NCBI RefSeq assembly: GCF_029203305.1
Contig: NC_089462.1
Coordinates: forward strand, 1,240,001 to 1,304,000
DNA: 64,000 nt
DNA from: Yamadazyma tenuis
Lineage: Eukaryota > Ascomycota > Pichiomycetes > Serinales > Debaryomycetaceae
Direction of reading: 5' to 3'
This document shows, piece by piece, positions 50,628-61,500 of this stretch. The notes beneath the pieces were generated by a model that was given only the letters and a program-made list of their open reading frames with translations, did no database searches and was not told where the DNA came from. Position 1 is the first letter of the stretch. Every line of letters starts with the position of its first letter. Position numbers and translations under genes: made by a program.

Positions 50628-50674
50628 TGCGACATCCAGTTAAGGAGAGTGCGTTATTCATGCCGAAAATACTG
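50628..50674 (-). repeat. Right terminal inverted repeat of the outer element
   Basis: This is the reverse complement of the left end with 39 of 47 identical positions; it ends in ATACTG followed by the target TA. Its codons lie within the open frame 50627-51292 only by chance. Confidence 0.88.
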
Positions 50675-51292
50675 TACAAGCAAAAAATTGCAGATCAGCA
50701 CGTTAAAATGAATCTTGCAGCACCAGAAACATATGATGTTGTTGTAACTAAGGATAACTATTTTACTGGTGAAGAGAGCTTTGGTACTATTGGTGTTAAT
50801 GCAGGTGTGTTTCCTGTTGGCTTCAGAATCAATTGTGATAGACTTGAAACTGTCGCTGATAAATGTTCTTCAAAAGCTCAGAGTATTGAGATTAACAATC
50901 CAGTAAACGAAAAGAACTTGCTGGAATGGAGTAAAGATGAAAAAGCCAGGGATTCAGAGGGTGTCGACCAAAGTGATATATCCTCCCCCTGCAACAATGA
51001 AAAGGGCCCTTTTACCGTTGTAGAGGAGGTTGTTTCACTACCTGTCAACATCGCTAGTGGCACTGAAAAAGAAGAAAAAAACGAAGATGTTCCCACGTTT
51101 CTGGAGCACCCTACTTTGAGAAAAAGCCCTACTTATTCAAGTATACTTTCCTCGAAAATCACATTCTACGAAAAGAACCAGGAAACTTATTCAAGACCCA
51201 CTAAGCCTAGACTTATACCAAAGGCAAAGTCAAGAGGAACATTAGTCAATTCCATGGTTCTGAAATTTGAGCAATTAGAAGCTGTGGCATGA
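50675..51292 (+). pseudogene. 3' part of the host gene split by the transposon
   Basis: From the TA at 50675 the frame reads TAC AAG CAA, continuing exactly where 45249 stopped if one TA is counted once. The 205 codons encode an acidic, mostly disordered C-terminal region (KDEKARDSEG, EEEKNEDVP-like stretches) with a basic end (PTKPRLIPKAKSRGT). Upstream open codons from 50627 belong to the transposon end. No domain is recognised. A diverged fragment of its last codons is found again, inverted, near 61770. Confidence 0.75.
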
Positions 51293-51990
51293 AGGAAGAG
51301 CTCCATATCAGTGTTTATTCACCTAACTTACTTCCTGGTAATGGCTTGGTCCCTGGTGATACTGATGTTCGGTATGATAATGATGCTGCTGTTATGTGAG
51401 TAGGTTGGAATTATTCCTTTATTCGACCCCATCCTACTCAGATATCACCAACAGAAGAAATTATAGTTAACATGATTGTCCTCAGATCCATACCATTGTT
51501 GTGAATGGGATTTCAAAGGTTTACACGCTCAACATTACCATAATCTGATGGATTGTAAGCTTATTTGAATTAACACCAATACTATTCGACCCCAATAAGC
51601 TTGCAACTCCAACAGAAGAGGAAGTGTTGTATAAGCCCCTGTGAAATCCAAGTCATGACGGAGGCTAAATCATAATGGGTCTTCAGTTGGATATGATGAG
51701 ATCACTGTTGATATGCAAGTAGCTTGGAATTATTTCACCTTTATTCAACCCCAGACTACTTCCAAAATTACAGTATTCCGACAATAGACCTCCACTGACC
51801 CTCAGATACTAGACCACTACTTATGTCGCTGTTGAAAATCCACAACAGGCAAACACCGGATGCTCAGTTACATTATGAGACCCGCACCACAGATAAATTA
51901 GCAAAACGCTGACTATTCAACAACACATTGGAGTAATAAAGACCAAAGTGATTCCTGATATCTGATCAGGTTTTGGAACCAGACTTTTTA
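51240..51990 (+). repeat. Left copy of a diverged inverted repeat
   Basis: This copy pairs with 61235-61790 on the other strand. The best block is 51538-51590 against 61428-61480 with 51 of 53 positions the same. Other matching blocks are around 51245-51266 (the end of the split host gene), 51380-51500, 51820-51850 and 51966-51980. Within the repeat, a word like TTATTCGACCCC recurs at about 51419, 51584 and 51740, so it has internal duplication. Confidence 0.75.
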
Positions 51991-53127
51991 AGCTGGCCTT
52001 GCCTTGGTTCGACCTCGATAATACTTAAACGGACCATAACTTGAATTTCTGGCTATCTCCAAGAAAACCCCAAAAGCATAAAAACAAAATAACTTCAGTA
52101 TCTTATCATGGCTATTCGTTTATATGTACAAGAATTGTTCAAATTTCGGTTAATTTTCTGAGTTAATTAAATGTAACGAAACCCAAACACAGTAAAATGT
52201 ATTCGCTTACAGAAACTACAATAAGCCATTCCTTACAAGTTTAGGTTCAGATTTGTCCATGTAATTCACTCTTATATATAACGCATCGGCGTCTAATAAA
52301 TCACCAATTTGACAACCTATTCTTTCCCTGATAACAATATCAATTAAGAGCCAGAAATGAATAAATTGTCAATTTTCCATTCTATTAGAAGGCTTGATTG
52401 AATTTTGATGCCTCTCTGCATCTAATATTACCCATCTAATATTAGCCATCTAAAATCTACTAATCATATTGCATGAAACAAAGCTCAAGCTCACCCTAGT
52501 TTGTTAGGAAACTTACCACAATACAACATCTTGCTGGATTAATACCTTTCTTCCCCCGCAGAATAGGAAGGGTCAAAAACCTTGAACACCTCATGAATAA
52601 AACTATTTGACAGTTCTAATACTATATTCAAGTTCGCAATGGTAATGTATGTATATTATTGTACTGACTACGTAATCGAAGCAGTAGCAATACCTGTTCC
52701 TATTCTTATGCCCCCTGAGTTGAAAAGAAGTACATCGGTCGTGCAAAAAGCAGATAATAATGGATTCACAATATTGGGGCTAGTTACTCTTCGGCCTACT
52801 TTCATACCTGTGAATTATATATCTAAAAGCCCACTTTTTCAAAGGGAGCATGTCTCGAGTGGAACACCTGTTCAAATTGAACCAAAAATCTCGTAGCTCG
52901 TTCTGGCTCTTCGATATAGCTCAATGACCTGGGTGAATCAATAATTATGCAGCCATTAGCAATCTGTTGGTTATACTTCTGCAGATCTCTTTTCTTCTCT
53001 TTGCCTCAAATTTTTCTCAAGTACGGCAAATCTTTTGGCTTCATCATCTGTGGTTTTATAATTGTGCTTGGATCAGTTATTGCCTTCAATAATGATCACG
53101 ATCTGTTGTATAATGGCTTATAGTGAA
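51293..53127. other. AT-rich spacer with repeat copy and doubtful ORF
   Basis: This 1.8 kb stretch has no convincing gene. Its left third is the repeat copy above. An 85-codon frame at 52639-52896 (MVMYVYYCTDYVIEAVAIPVP at the start) has no recognisable domain and overlaps a GTATGT and a TACTGAC word, so a spliced small gene cannot be excluded. C exceeds G and A exceeds T over much of the strand, as in the left half of the desert further right. Confidence 0.45.
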
Positions 53128-53568
53128 CTACTTTCCGGCTATTATCTGTAATTCCTTCATGTAATTTTGTTTCTTTATCCCCCCCTCACTAGCTTCTTTG
53201 TCTTTCGCTGATCGTATTTCGTCTTCCCTCTCTGATTGATTCATCAACTTATCCCTCAACTCCTTAACTTTCGTATCAACGATGGCAGCCTCCATATCTT
53301 CATTCTCTAATTTATCACGGAGCTCCATACATTTCTTCTCTATGTCTCTAAGCAGTTCACGACTTTCAAGCTCATTCCTGAACCTTGCTTTAATGCTGTC
53401 CATTTGATTGTTTTCGGACCAGCAGCGTCTCCTGTTCTTCACCTTACGCACTCTCTCTTTCGAGTCTTCGTAGGCAATCTTATCACCTAGAGAGGCAAGG
53501 TTTTTCGTAACGTATCCTGATGTTCCTGAGCCTCTAGTACTCTTCAACTCTATACCTTTATAAGACAT
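53128..53568 (-). CDS. CWC21: Pre-mRNA splicing factor Cwc21
   Basis: This 146-residue protein starts MSYKGIELKSTRGSGTSGYV, the signature of Cwc21 and of the N-terminus of human SRRM2. A cwf21 domain, a short helical hairpin, follows (KKCMELRDKLENEDMEAA, KVKELRDKLMNQ). It binds Prp8 and Snu114 near the catalytic centre of the spliceosome and aids first-step conformations. The tail is charged and helical. The gene is divergent from the mannosyltransferase. Confidence 0.9.
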   Translation of the reverse strand: MSYKGIELKSTRGSGTSGYVTKNLASLGDKIAYEDSKERVRKVKNRRRCWSENNQMDSIKARFRNELESRELLRDIEKKCMELRDKLENEDMEAAIVDTKVKELRDKLMNQSEREDEIRSAKDKEASEGGIKKQNYMKELQIIAGK

Positions 53569-53892
53569 ACCGGTAACTATCTCAGGAGTTATAGCTAATT
53601 AATTTTCTGATTATCTGAGACTTGCGGACCCTGATCAACGCGAAAATAATACGATACAGGCTTAGGATATACGCACACAGTTTATATAATATAGATATCC
53701 TAATCAATCCTTCTGCTGCTGGTTGACTGCAAGATGTTGGAATAGCGGGTTATTGTCCTTTCTAGAGATTCGCTTAAGAATAGTCATTACTAGTCAGCCG
53801 AGGTAGTGCCAGCTACCGACACGCGCGACTACAGGAGGAAATTATATCTGAACACATTTCACTTAGTCCTTAAAACAAAAGATATTATTATA
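53569..53892. promoter_or_regulatory. Divergent CWC21/mannosyltransferase promoter
   Basis: This 324-base region has AT-rich TATATAATATAGATA near 53681-53696. A TGTTGGAATA at about 53734 resembles the start of Ty-type long terminal repeats, but no matching end is found. No gene is seen. Confidence 0.4.
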
Positions 53893-55593
53893 ATGTTCAG
53901 ATTAAAAGCTAAGTTTATTGTTCTAGCAATACTGTTAATATTTTTGTTGGTTCTCACTTTGGAAAACTTTGAGAAGTTCATGGAATATGGTCAACTCAGC
54001 TTCTATCCAAGTGACGAAGAAGAGATGAACTTCAAACCTATCATCGGACAGAATATTGATACAGACCCCAGGCATAGTTTTTGGACAGATGTATTCAATA
54101 TTATTGAAGGCGGTAGCATTAACATAACTCAAGGGGATATTAGCACAGCTGTACAGTATGTGGATAAATCACAACAACAAGAAGGACCTAATTCCAAATC
54201 TGTACTATTGTCTAAGGCATATATATCTCCAGAGACGACTAGAGAATTGACAATGAAACACAATTTCGTAATGTCTACGCTACCAAGAAAATTACATAAA
54301 TCCACATACGTGAAGGGTGCCAATGGAATTGTTATTATTGGAGGACAGAAGTTTTCATGGTTATCTTATCTTTCTTTGGTGGCTTTGAGGAAATCTGGAT
54401 CAAATATCCCAGTGGAAATAGTAATGCCCCAACACGAAGACTTCGTTCAAGAACAAGAATTCTGTCAAAAAACCCTACCCAAGTTGAATGCGAGATGTGT
54501 TGTTCTAGCAGAATCCTTAGGAGCTGAGGTTATGTTTAAATGGTCGTCCAATTTTGCTAACTATCAATTAAAGTCACTAGCTTTGATGGTTTCAAGCTTT
54601 CAGAATGTACTATTGTTGGATTCTGACAACATTCTTGTTCAAAACCCGGATTCTCTCTTCACAAGTAAATTATTCAAAGACTATGGAATGGTAACTTGGC
54701 CAGACTACTGGGAAAGAACAATATCTCCAGTATTTTACGACATAAGCGGGTTGAAGGTGAATGAAGATAAACGCGTAAGGTACAACAGATTCCCCTTAGC
54801 GACTCCCGATGGGCTAACAAGCAACTTGAATACGAGAGAATCTATAGCTGATGAGGTGCCTTATCATGATCTAGAAGGTGCCATTCCCAACTTATCTACA
54901 GAGTCAGGTCAAGTTTTAATCAACAAGGATACCCATGCGTGTACTTTATTGTTGTCGATGTATTACAACATGTTGGGTCCAAACTTGTATTATAAGTTAT
55001 TTTCCTTGGGAGAACAGGGAGAGGGTGATAAAGACACTTTTCCTGCGGCGGCTAGTGTGTGTGGAGAGAATTTCTATCAGGTTAAGTCATTTATACGAAC
55101 GTTTGGCTACTTTGATGACGGTGGTAATTTTCAAGGTGTGGCTATGGGTCAAAAGGATCCGCTCGGTGATTACGAAAAGTATCAAAAATATTTGGAAACT
55201 CCTTCAAAATCAAAGGAAAATAAACATATACCTATCAAGTCCCAAATTGAGAACATTGACAACTTACAGAAAGAGCACTTCTCTGGAGATTCTGGAAAAC
55301 TATTTGCCATTCACTGTAACTTTCCAAAATTTGACCCTGTAGGTTTGCTTGCGAGAGAAGATTTGTGGGATGCTGAAAACAAGAGGCTTAAATATCGACT
55401 TTTTAGTGGATTCACCTATGATGATCCTAACATCAAAGCAAAGACTTTGGATTTCGAATTAGAGCAATGGAAAAACATCGAGAAAGCTCTTTGCAGCGAG
55501 ACAATCGATTTTCCGTACTTTAAGTCAGAGAATATTGAAGAAATATGTACGCTTGCAAGAAACCAAGTGAGATTCCTTCAAAGTGTTCCATAA
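53893..55593 (+). CDS. MNN2-type alpha-1,2-mannosyltransferase (GT71)
   Basis: This 566-residue type II membrane protein has a short cytosolic tail and one helix (about residues 8-24, FIVLAILLIFLLVL), followed by a lumenal catalytic domain. Family motifs include IVIIGGQKFSWLSYLSL, a DxD metal site in LLLDSDN (Asp243 and Asp245), WPDYW, SGQVLINK and FPAAASVCGENFYQV. Mnn2/Mnn5-type enzymes add the first alpha-1,2-linked mannose to the alpha-1,6 backbone of N-glycan outer chains in the Golgi. Candida species have six (MNN21-26); which one this is cannot be told. The ATG at 53893 leaves the short cytosolic tail usual for the family. Confidence 0.88.
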   Translation: MFRLKAKFIVLAILLIFLLVLTLENFEKFMEYGQLSFYPSDEEEMNFKPIIGQNIDTDPRHSFWTDVFNIIEGGSINITQGDISTAVQYVDKSQQQEGPNSKSVLLSKAYISPETTRELTMKHNFVMSTLPRKLHKSTYVKGANGIVIIGGQKFSWLSYLSLVALRKSGSNIPVEIVMPQHEDFVQEQEFCQKTLPKLNARCVVLAESLGAEVMFKWSSNFANYQLKSLALMVSSFQNVLLLDSDNILVQNPDSLFTSKLFKDYGMVTWPDYWERTISPVFYDISGLKVNEDKRVRYNRFPLATPDGLTSNLNTRESIADEVPYHDLEGAIPNLSTESGQVLINKDTHACTLLLSMYYNMLGPNLYYKLFSLGEQGEGDKDTFPAAASVCGENFYQVKSFIRTFGYFDDGGNFQGVAMGQKDPLGDYEKYQKYLETPSKSKENKHIPIKSQIENIDNLQKEHFSGDSGKLFAIHCNFPKFDPVGLLAREDLWDAENKRLKYRLFSGFTYDDPNIKAKTLDFELEQWKNIEKALCSETIDFPYFKSENIEEICTLARNQVRFLQSVP

Positions 55594-58500
55594 GTGTCTA
55601 TGGCTGTATTGCATTATCCTATTAGTATTTATTTTTTCATTACAATGTTATCGTAATTCGTTTGTGGCGGCTCTCTTAAAATTAATTGGTATCGTAGAAA
55701 AAAATGACCAACAACAATATGATGTACATTATATACACACATGATGTCTCTACTTTGTACTCAAATACCCGAAAGTGATGAACTTATTCAGTAAAGTTTA
55801 TTGAACAAAATTTATGGAAACTTCAAGACTCCCAGATTCCCTATATAAAACGAACTTCAACAAGTTTCGTGAAATTTGCCAAATTAAAGAAGAGGAAAAA
55901 GACCAGTTAGCGCAAAGTTGACCAAACAATTGACCAACTAGAATAAACATATTTTCCCATTTTGACATCAATGCAAGAAGTGCCAACACTTGAATGCTCT
56001 TGATATCTTCCATACCTAGCATCCATTAAAAAAAGATAAATTTTACTTTACCATAGACTTTTTAGATTTGTTGGTTTTAAATAATGTGTGATGTTGAATT
56101 TTATCAATGGGCATTTCGATATTTGGATCAACAGATTGATTGTTGATAATCACGGTAGTTAACAAAATGAATTCATAGCTGACAATTTTCTTCTTCCAGT
56201 TTTATTATTTCTTTGGTCCTCGATGTTTCTCCCTATTCAGAATATTATAAATATATTGAAGGATCACGCCTTGCCTATCTGATTTCAAACGAGAACTTAT
56301 ACAGTAGAATTATACCTACAATGTAAGTTTTATAATGATATTTCTTTATTAATCAATGATTATAACAGTCAACATTCATAATAGTTGTGAACGTAGAAAC
56401 ATTGGGTTCATAAGATTCAATGGATTCTGCATATTCAAATGACTGTTAACCCTAGTAATGATTCATCCCAACCTTCAGCATGGGGGAATACATAGCTACT
56501 TATATGTTTTCTACATTACTAATAAAGCATTCAGCTACCGTAATAGGGGATTTCTCTACAGCTTCTAGAATAGATGCTAGTTTTAAGTATCTTGCACAGT
56601 TCATTCTATACACTGGAAAATTCTTACATAGCAGCTGACTCTTGATTATTGCCGTAATATTCTAGTAACAAATTGTCACTTCCCACAATAGTGCGTCTTC
56701 TAACTAGGAATGCTTTATTTTACTTTAAATTATTAGACCAGTCAATTAAAATCTTGCACTATAAATTATTTTACTTCTTTAGTAGGCTTCATTCAACATC
56801 ATTCGCTTTTATGGGATATAAGGGGCTGTTTTCTCATTATCCAAATTTTAAATCTCAACACCGCTTGTAGAACTAGGGTGGAAGACTCTTTTGAACCCTT
56901 ACACTCAAGTTTTTGCCTCTACAGAAACAGACGTTAAAGCTGTTGAGACTGCTACCCCACTGATTGCCAATTGTCAGGTACTCAAAGCACTGAGTGACAA
57001 TCAAGCTAGGTAGAATATTCAGAAATTGGCCTAGAATTATCACCAAACCCTTACTGTCTCCAAGAACCATATTTCAATAATGAAGATTCTATAGACGCAC
57101 ATAGTTGAATGAAACCTTACGGTAGATTCTGAGAATAAACAAATAATGAAAATAGCTGTATAGCAGGTATTCCCAATATTATAATACAGACAGTTCTTAT
57201 GTTTAGAATCCAGTAAACCTGAAAGTTCCTCACTTGGTCATCTAAGCCGTTCATCACTTCTTCAGCGGGGAAACATGAATGAAACTACCTCGAGACAAAT
57301 ATATAACTAGCACGAAAGGAACAGCTTAACAGACATGAGAACATCAAACGCATTAAGAGGAGACCATCACAATCACAAGGTAAAATCCATATATCCAACT
57401 TCACAGCGACAGTTTCAACTCAGCATCCAGGCGTCTTTTAAACAACCGTATGAAAGAAAAGACAAGAAGCAAGAAACATGCTAAGTTAAAAGCAATAAAG
57501 TAATATCCTACTAACTGTGAAAGTATGCGTGATCACCAAGCAACTTTTAAACAGCTGAAAATATTTCCATTAATAATCATCCCGTTAATAATACAATTTA
57601 AAACTCAGCTTCAACCCAAAAGTCCACATCAATTAAGCAATCAAATATACCAACAATATTTTAAATAGCGCCACAACTGCATTATTATAGATTTTGGTAA
57701 TATTAATAGATTCATATGAAGCAGACTTTAAACTTCCAAATGAACTACAGAGTTTCAACATGACATCAAAAAAATTACCCATATTCAGAACAATCAAGTA
57801 CTCTAACATAATAAATAGGTAAATTGAAAACATCTATAAATAAGCATGTCCCTAAAACCAAAATGCAATACCTCTAAAAAATACAGTTTTCACCAGTACA
57901 GCACATGATGTATGTCTAAAAACTGGGCTTACAAAATTTAAATGAACTATGTATCTTTTCTATGAAGGCAGTTGATCGAGGCTAAATACTACTATGCGCG
58001 AAGTTAAAGGTACAACATGTACGAAATTGTTTGACATTATTGGTTAAATGACTTTCCAAACAAAAAATACAAACTCCTAAATCTTACAAAGCACCATACA
58101 AGAAAATATTAAAGTCCCATCACGAAACGAATGCCACTTACACAACCAACTGCATTTACCCTAAAAGCCAACTTTAAGAACTGTCGATTTATTAACTGAC
58201 ACAAGATAATGAACAAATTCAAATACAAGCAACCTCCGGACAAGGAAAAATAATTTATTCGTTTACTCTTCTAGTATGAGCGCAACAAAATATTCTCTTC
58301 CACAAGAAGATTCTATTTAATAAATAAATACTGTAAATTTTTACATTAAAACCTCAATCATATGGATATTCCCTAGTAATGAATCAACATTCGAAACGTC
58401 CTTCTTCCAGTTAAACTCAACCTTTATTATGTTAAATTTCAATAGCAAACTAATACGCAATACTACCATTAACATATACTGTATTCCATATCTGCCCTAT

Positions 58501-61500
58501 ACAATTAGATTTATATTTACTAGGAAACGATGCGTTCATCTTGGTTAGCATTTGAGATTTACAAAATACAAGGAATATTTAATGCTATCTAAAACTCTGA
58601 GCGAGATCCTTTTGCATACTTACAACGGTGTTTCAACAATGGGTTCTACCGAACGCAATCAGTCTTCTCCCATGTTACCTGACAAAAGCGAATATTCAGC
58701 TAAAATATCATCATTAGTGAGTTGCCCGAAGACAGACTAATGCTTGTATTTGATAAAAGTTACAAATAAAAAATTTATTAAAAATGATAAAGTTTTTGAA
58801 TGAAACGTGCACTATTAAATTTGTAAGTTCTAGTATATTGAATATTTAAGAATTTTGTATTGAATTTTTAAACATTTATATAATAGACTGTTTTCCAATT
58901 AAAATAGTATATTAAACTATAAATTAGGATATTATTTCTTCGTGCATTGTCGTACTTAACTGTTCTTCCATTCTGTAAACACATATTCTGAACAGCTTTA
59001 AGTTTTTGTATTGTTAAAATAATTGACAATCATGCTAATAATATTTGTAATCATAACGAATAATAATTTTTTCTCTTTAAAGCTATTTAATACTTTAAAC
59101 GTTTGGTAATTTTAGCATCAATTGATATTATTGTAGTTGACTTCCAGAGGTGTTCGTTAATGTTCCTGATTGTTAAAATTGGTATGAAGTGTATAAAGTC
59201 TTTTTGGTAACAGACATGATAATAACTATAGGCTTAGGCAGCAACTTTTAATATACATATCAATTTAAGTATTTGAACAATGCTGATCTAAGTTCATTTG
59301 AATACATAAAAGCTAATTATTTCACATAACGATGTTTTTATAAATATATTAGTGTTAAGGGCTATTAGTGTTACGGACTTTTGTATAGGTGTGTTGAATT
59401 ATAGCAAATAAGTTATTTAATTAAAGCTTCCTTGAAAAGTATGTCATTAATAACTCTCATCATCATTTATAGCTGTATAAAATTGTTAGAGCAATAGTCT
59501 TTGACAACTTTTTATTTAACTTATGGTGAATAAAAAAGCTCAAGCTTTACAGATTAAATTATTAGGATTTCTTTATTCGTTATTCTTGCGTCCGAACTTA
59601 CTAGAGTTTATTTATATACTCTTCGGTGATATTGAATTGCTGATTGTACGCAAAGTATTAATGTGTTTAGAGAAAATGAAAAGGTTTACTGCAATATATT
59701 AAGGATATCGTATATAAAGTCTCTTTGTTTGCAATTGTTAAAGAGTTCAAGTAAGCAAATTTGGTAGGATTTATTTAACTAAGATTAATTTACTATTCAA
59801 AATGTTCATAGGACAGACGTAAGTATTGGGTTTCCTCTCCATGCATAAGTGTTGTTAGCTTTAAATCTTATCAATTTTTCCCTGAAAAAATGGTTAGGTT
59901 TTATTTATAATTTTTAGACCAGTAAAATTAGATGAGCTTCAACGTTTGGATAGTGATTTCTGTCTATTGTGGTAATGATGATGTTGTTTCAGAAATATTT
60001 TAAGTGCGGTAGCAATTGCTTATCTTAGCAGGCTTCTAGGCGCTCACTGATTTTGGGGAGTTTTGCTCTTGTAAGCAAAATCGAAGCTGGTAATACGTCT
60101 ACTAAGTTAACCGTTTTTAACCTTGTCTTCTATTTGTTAGGTTTTATATGGCGGTTAAAAGTTGGGTATATGTCGATACTAACCAGCTACTGATGAATTT
60201 CTCAACAGGTGGCTAGAAAAAGAATTGTTTTCTTGGTCAAGGTCGCTAGTCAATGGAACAAAGACTATACTGATTTTAAGGTAATTCTATTTATGCGTAT
60301 GTTGAATCTCAGCTAACATAATTCAGATATACTTTCATTATACAAAGCCTAGTTATACTGTCTATTCTTATAATGCATTGAATCATTCATTCTTCAGTTA
60401 TTCACACCTATCACTTCTAGATGCGTATCTAGAGAAATATCTGGTGCTCCATACTGATTCAGTGGCCTTTGTTCACATAACTATTCCGTTGCTTGTGGTA
60501 GTTGTCTTTTAAGTTCTTTAGGGTATGTGATAGTGTGAAAACGGTCATTTGCTGAAAGAGTTAAGAACGACCAGTACCTAAACCTAAAGGAGTAGAAAGC
60601 TTCCCTAGTGAAATAAGCTTGTCTAATGTGTCTAATCACGGTACTAGAAATTGCCTTATGTATCTACGCTGTCAAATTTAATTTCTTTGCTACAGTGCCT
60701 TTCGTATGGAGCAGATGATTCATAAGGCTGGAGTTGTGTAGAGTACTTCACCTCAGCACTCAGGGTCCTAGGTACTTAAAATCCAACAATAATTGCAGTG
60801 GGCTTATTTATTCACGTGGTATTACTACATAGATAATGAAATTAGCACCTGGATGTATTACTTTTGTAGAAGCTAATTTATGTATATAGAATATATTTCA
60901 ATCAATCAGCTGCAGTTGAAAGACCGAAGAGTTTTCTTCTTTGTAAGCCCAAGCTAATTAGGATGTAAAGTTGTATAGTAGCTATATCTGAAACAATGAT
61001 TAAGATTCTTACTTAAAGAGTCTCACTAAGAAAATGTTTGTTTAACGATTCAAGATCTTAATTATACTTTTTTCAAACAACCTCTTTTGGGGGAAGTATG
61101 GCTCATCACCAATTTCGTATCGAAACTATGGGTTGTTTTCAACCTCTCACTACCGCTGCCAATGACATGATACTAGGGAGTTGAGCCCATTAAATATAAT
61201 GTATAAGCAGTGCGTAAGTCAAGCATAGGCCTGCAACAAAAACCTGATCAGAATTAATTTCATATTCATACGCACCAGTGATTTGGTAGATAGCTAGGCT
61301 CTTTGTTAATGCATTTGTAGTGTATTTCCCTTGCTGAACCAACGGGCATTTTTCCTGTTGTGGATTTTCAATAGGGCCATTAGTAGTGGTCTAATATTGG
61401 GTCAGCGGATGTCTACGGTAACCTGCTGTCGAATAGTATTGGTGTTAATTCGAATAAGCTTACAATCCGTCAGATTATGGTCATATTGAGCAAAATAACC

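Larger units (their letters stand above)
45252..50674 (-). mobile_element. Outer Tc1/mariner-like DNA transposon, containing a second element
   Basis: This 5.4 kb element is flanked by TA on both sides (45250-45251 and 50675-50676), with terminal inverted repeats of about 47 bp starting CAGT(G/A)TTTTC. Without the nested insert (47235-50451 plus one TA) it would be about 2.2 kb, the normal size for this superfamily. It carries one leftward transposase gene. It disrupts a host gene. The internal non-coding parts are rich in TATCG and TCGCA words, possible transposase-binding repeats. Confidence 0.88.

Noticed and set aside
52639..52896. 85-codon frame in the spacer before CWC21
   Set aside because: No domain, AT-rich surroundings and uncertain start; kept only as a note in the spacer entry.
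53734..53800. TGTTGGAATA resembling the start of a Ty long terminal repeat
   Set aside because: No inverted CA end, no partner repeat and no target duplication found.
58552..58740. 62-codon frame at the skew switch
   Set aside because: Short, no domain and isolated in the gene desert.
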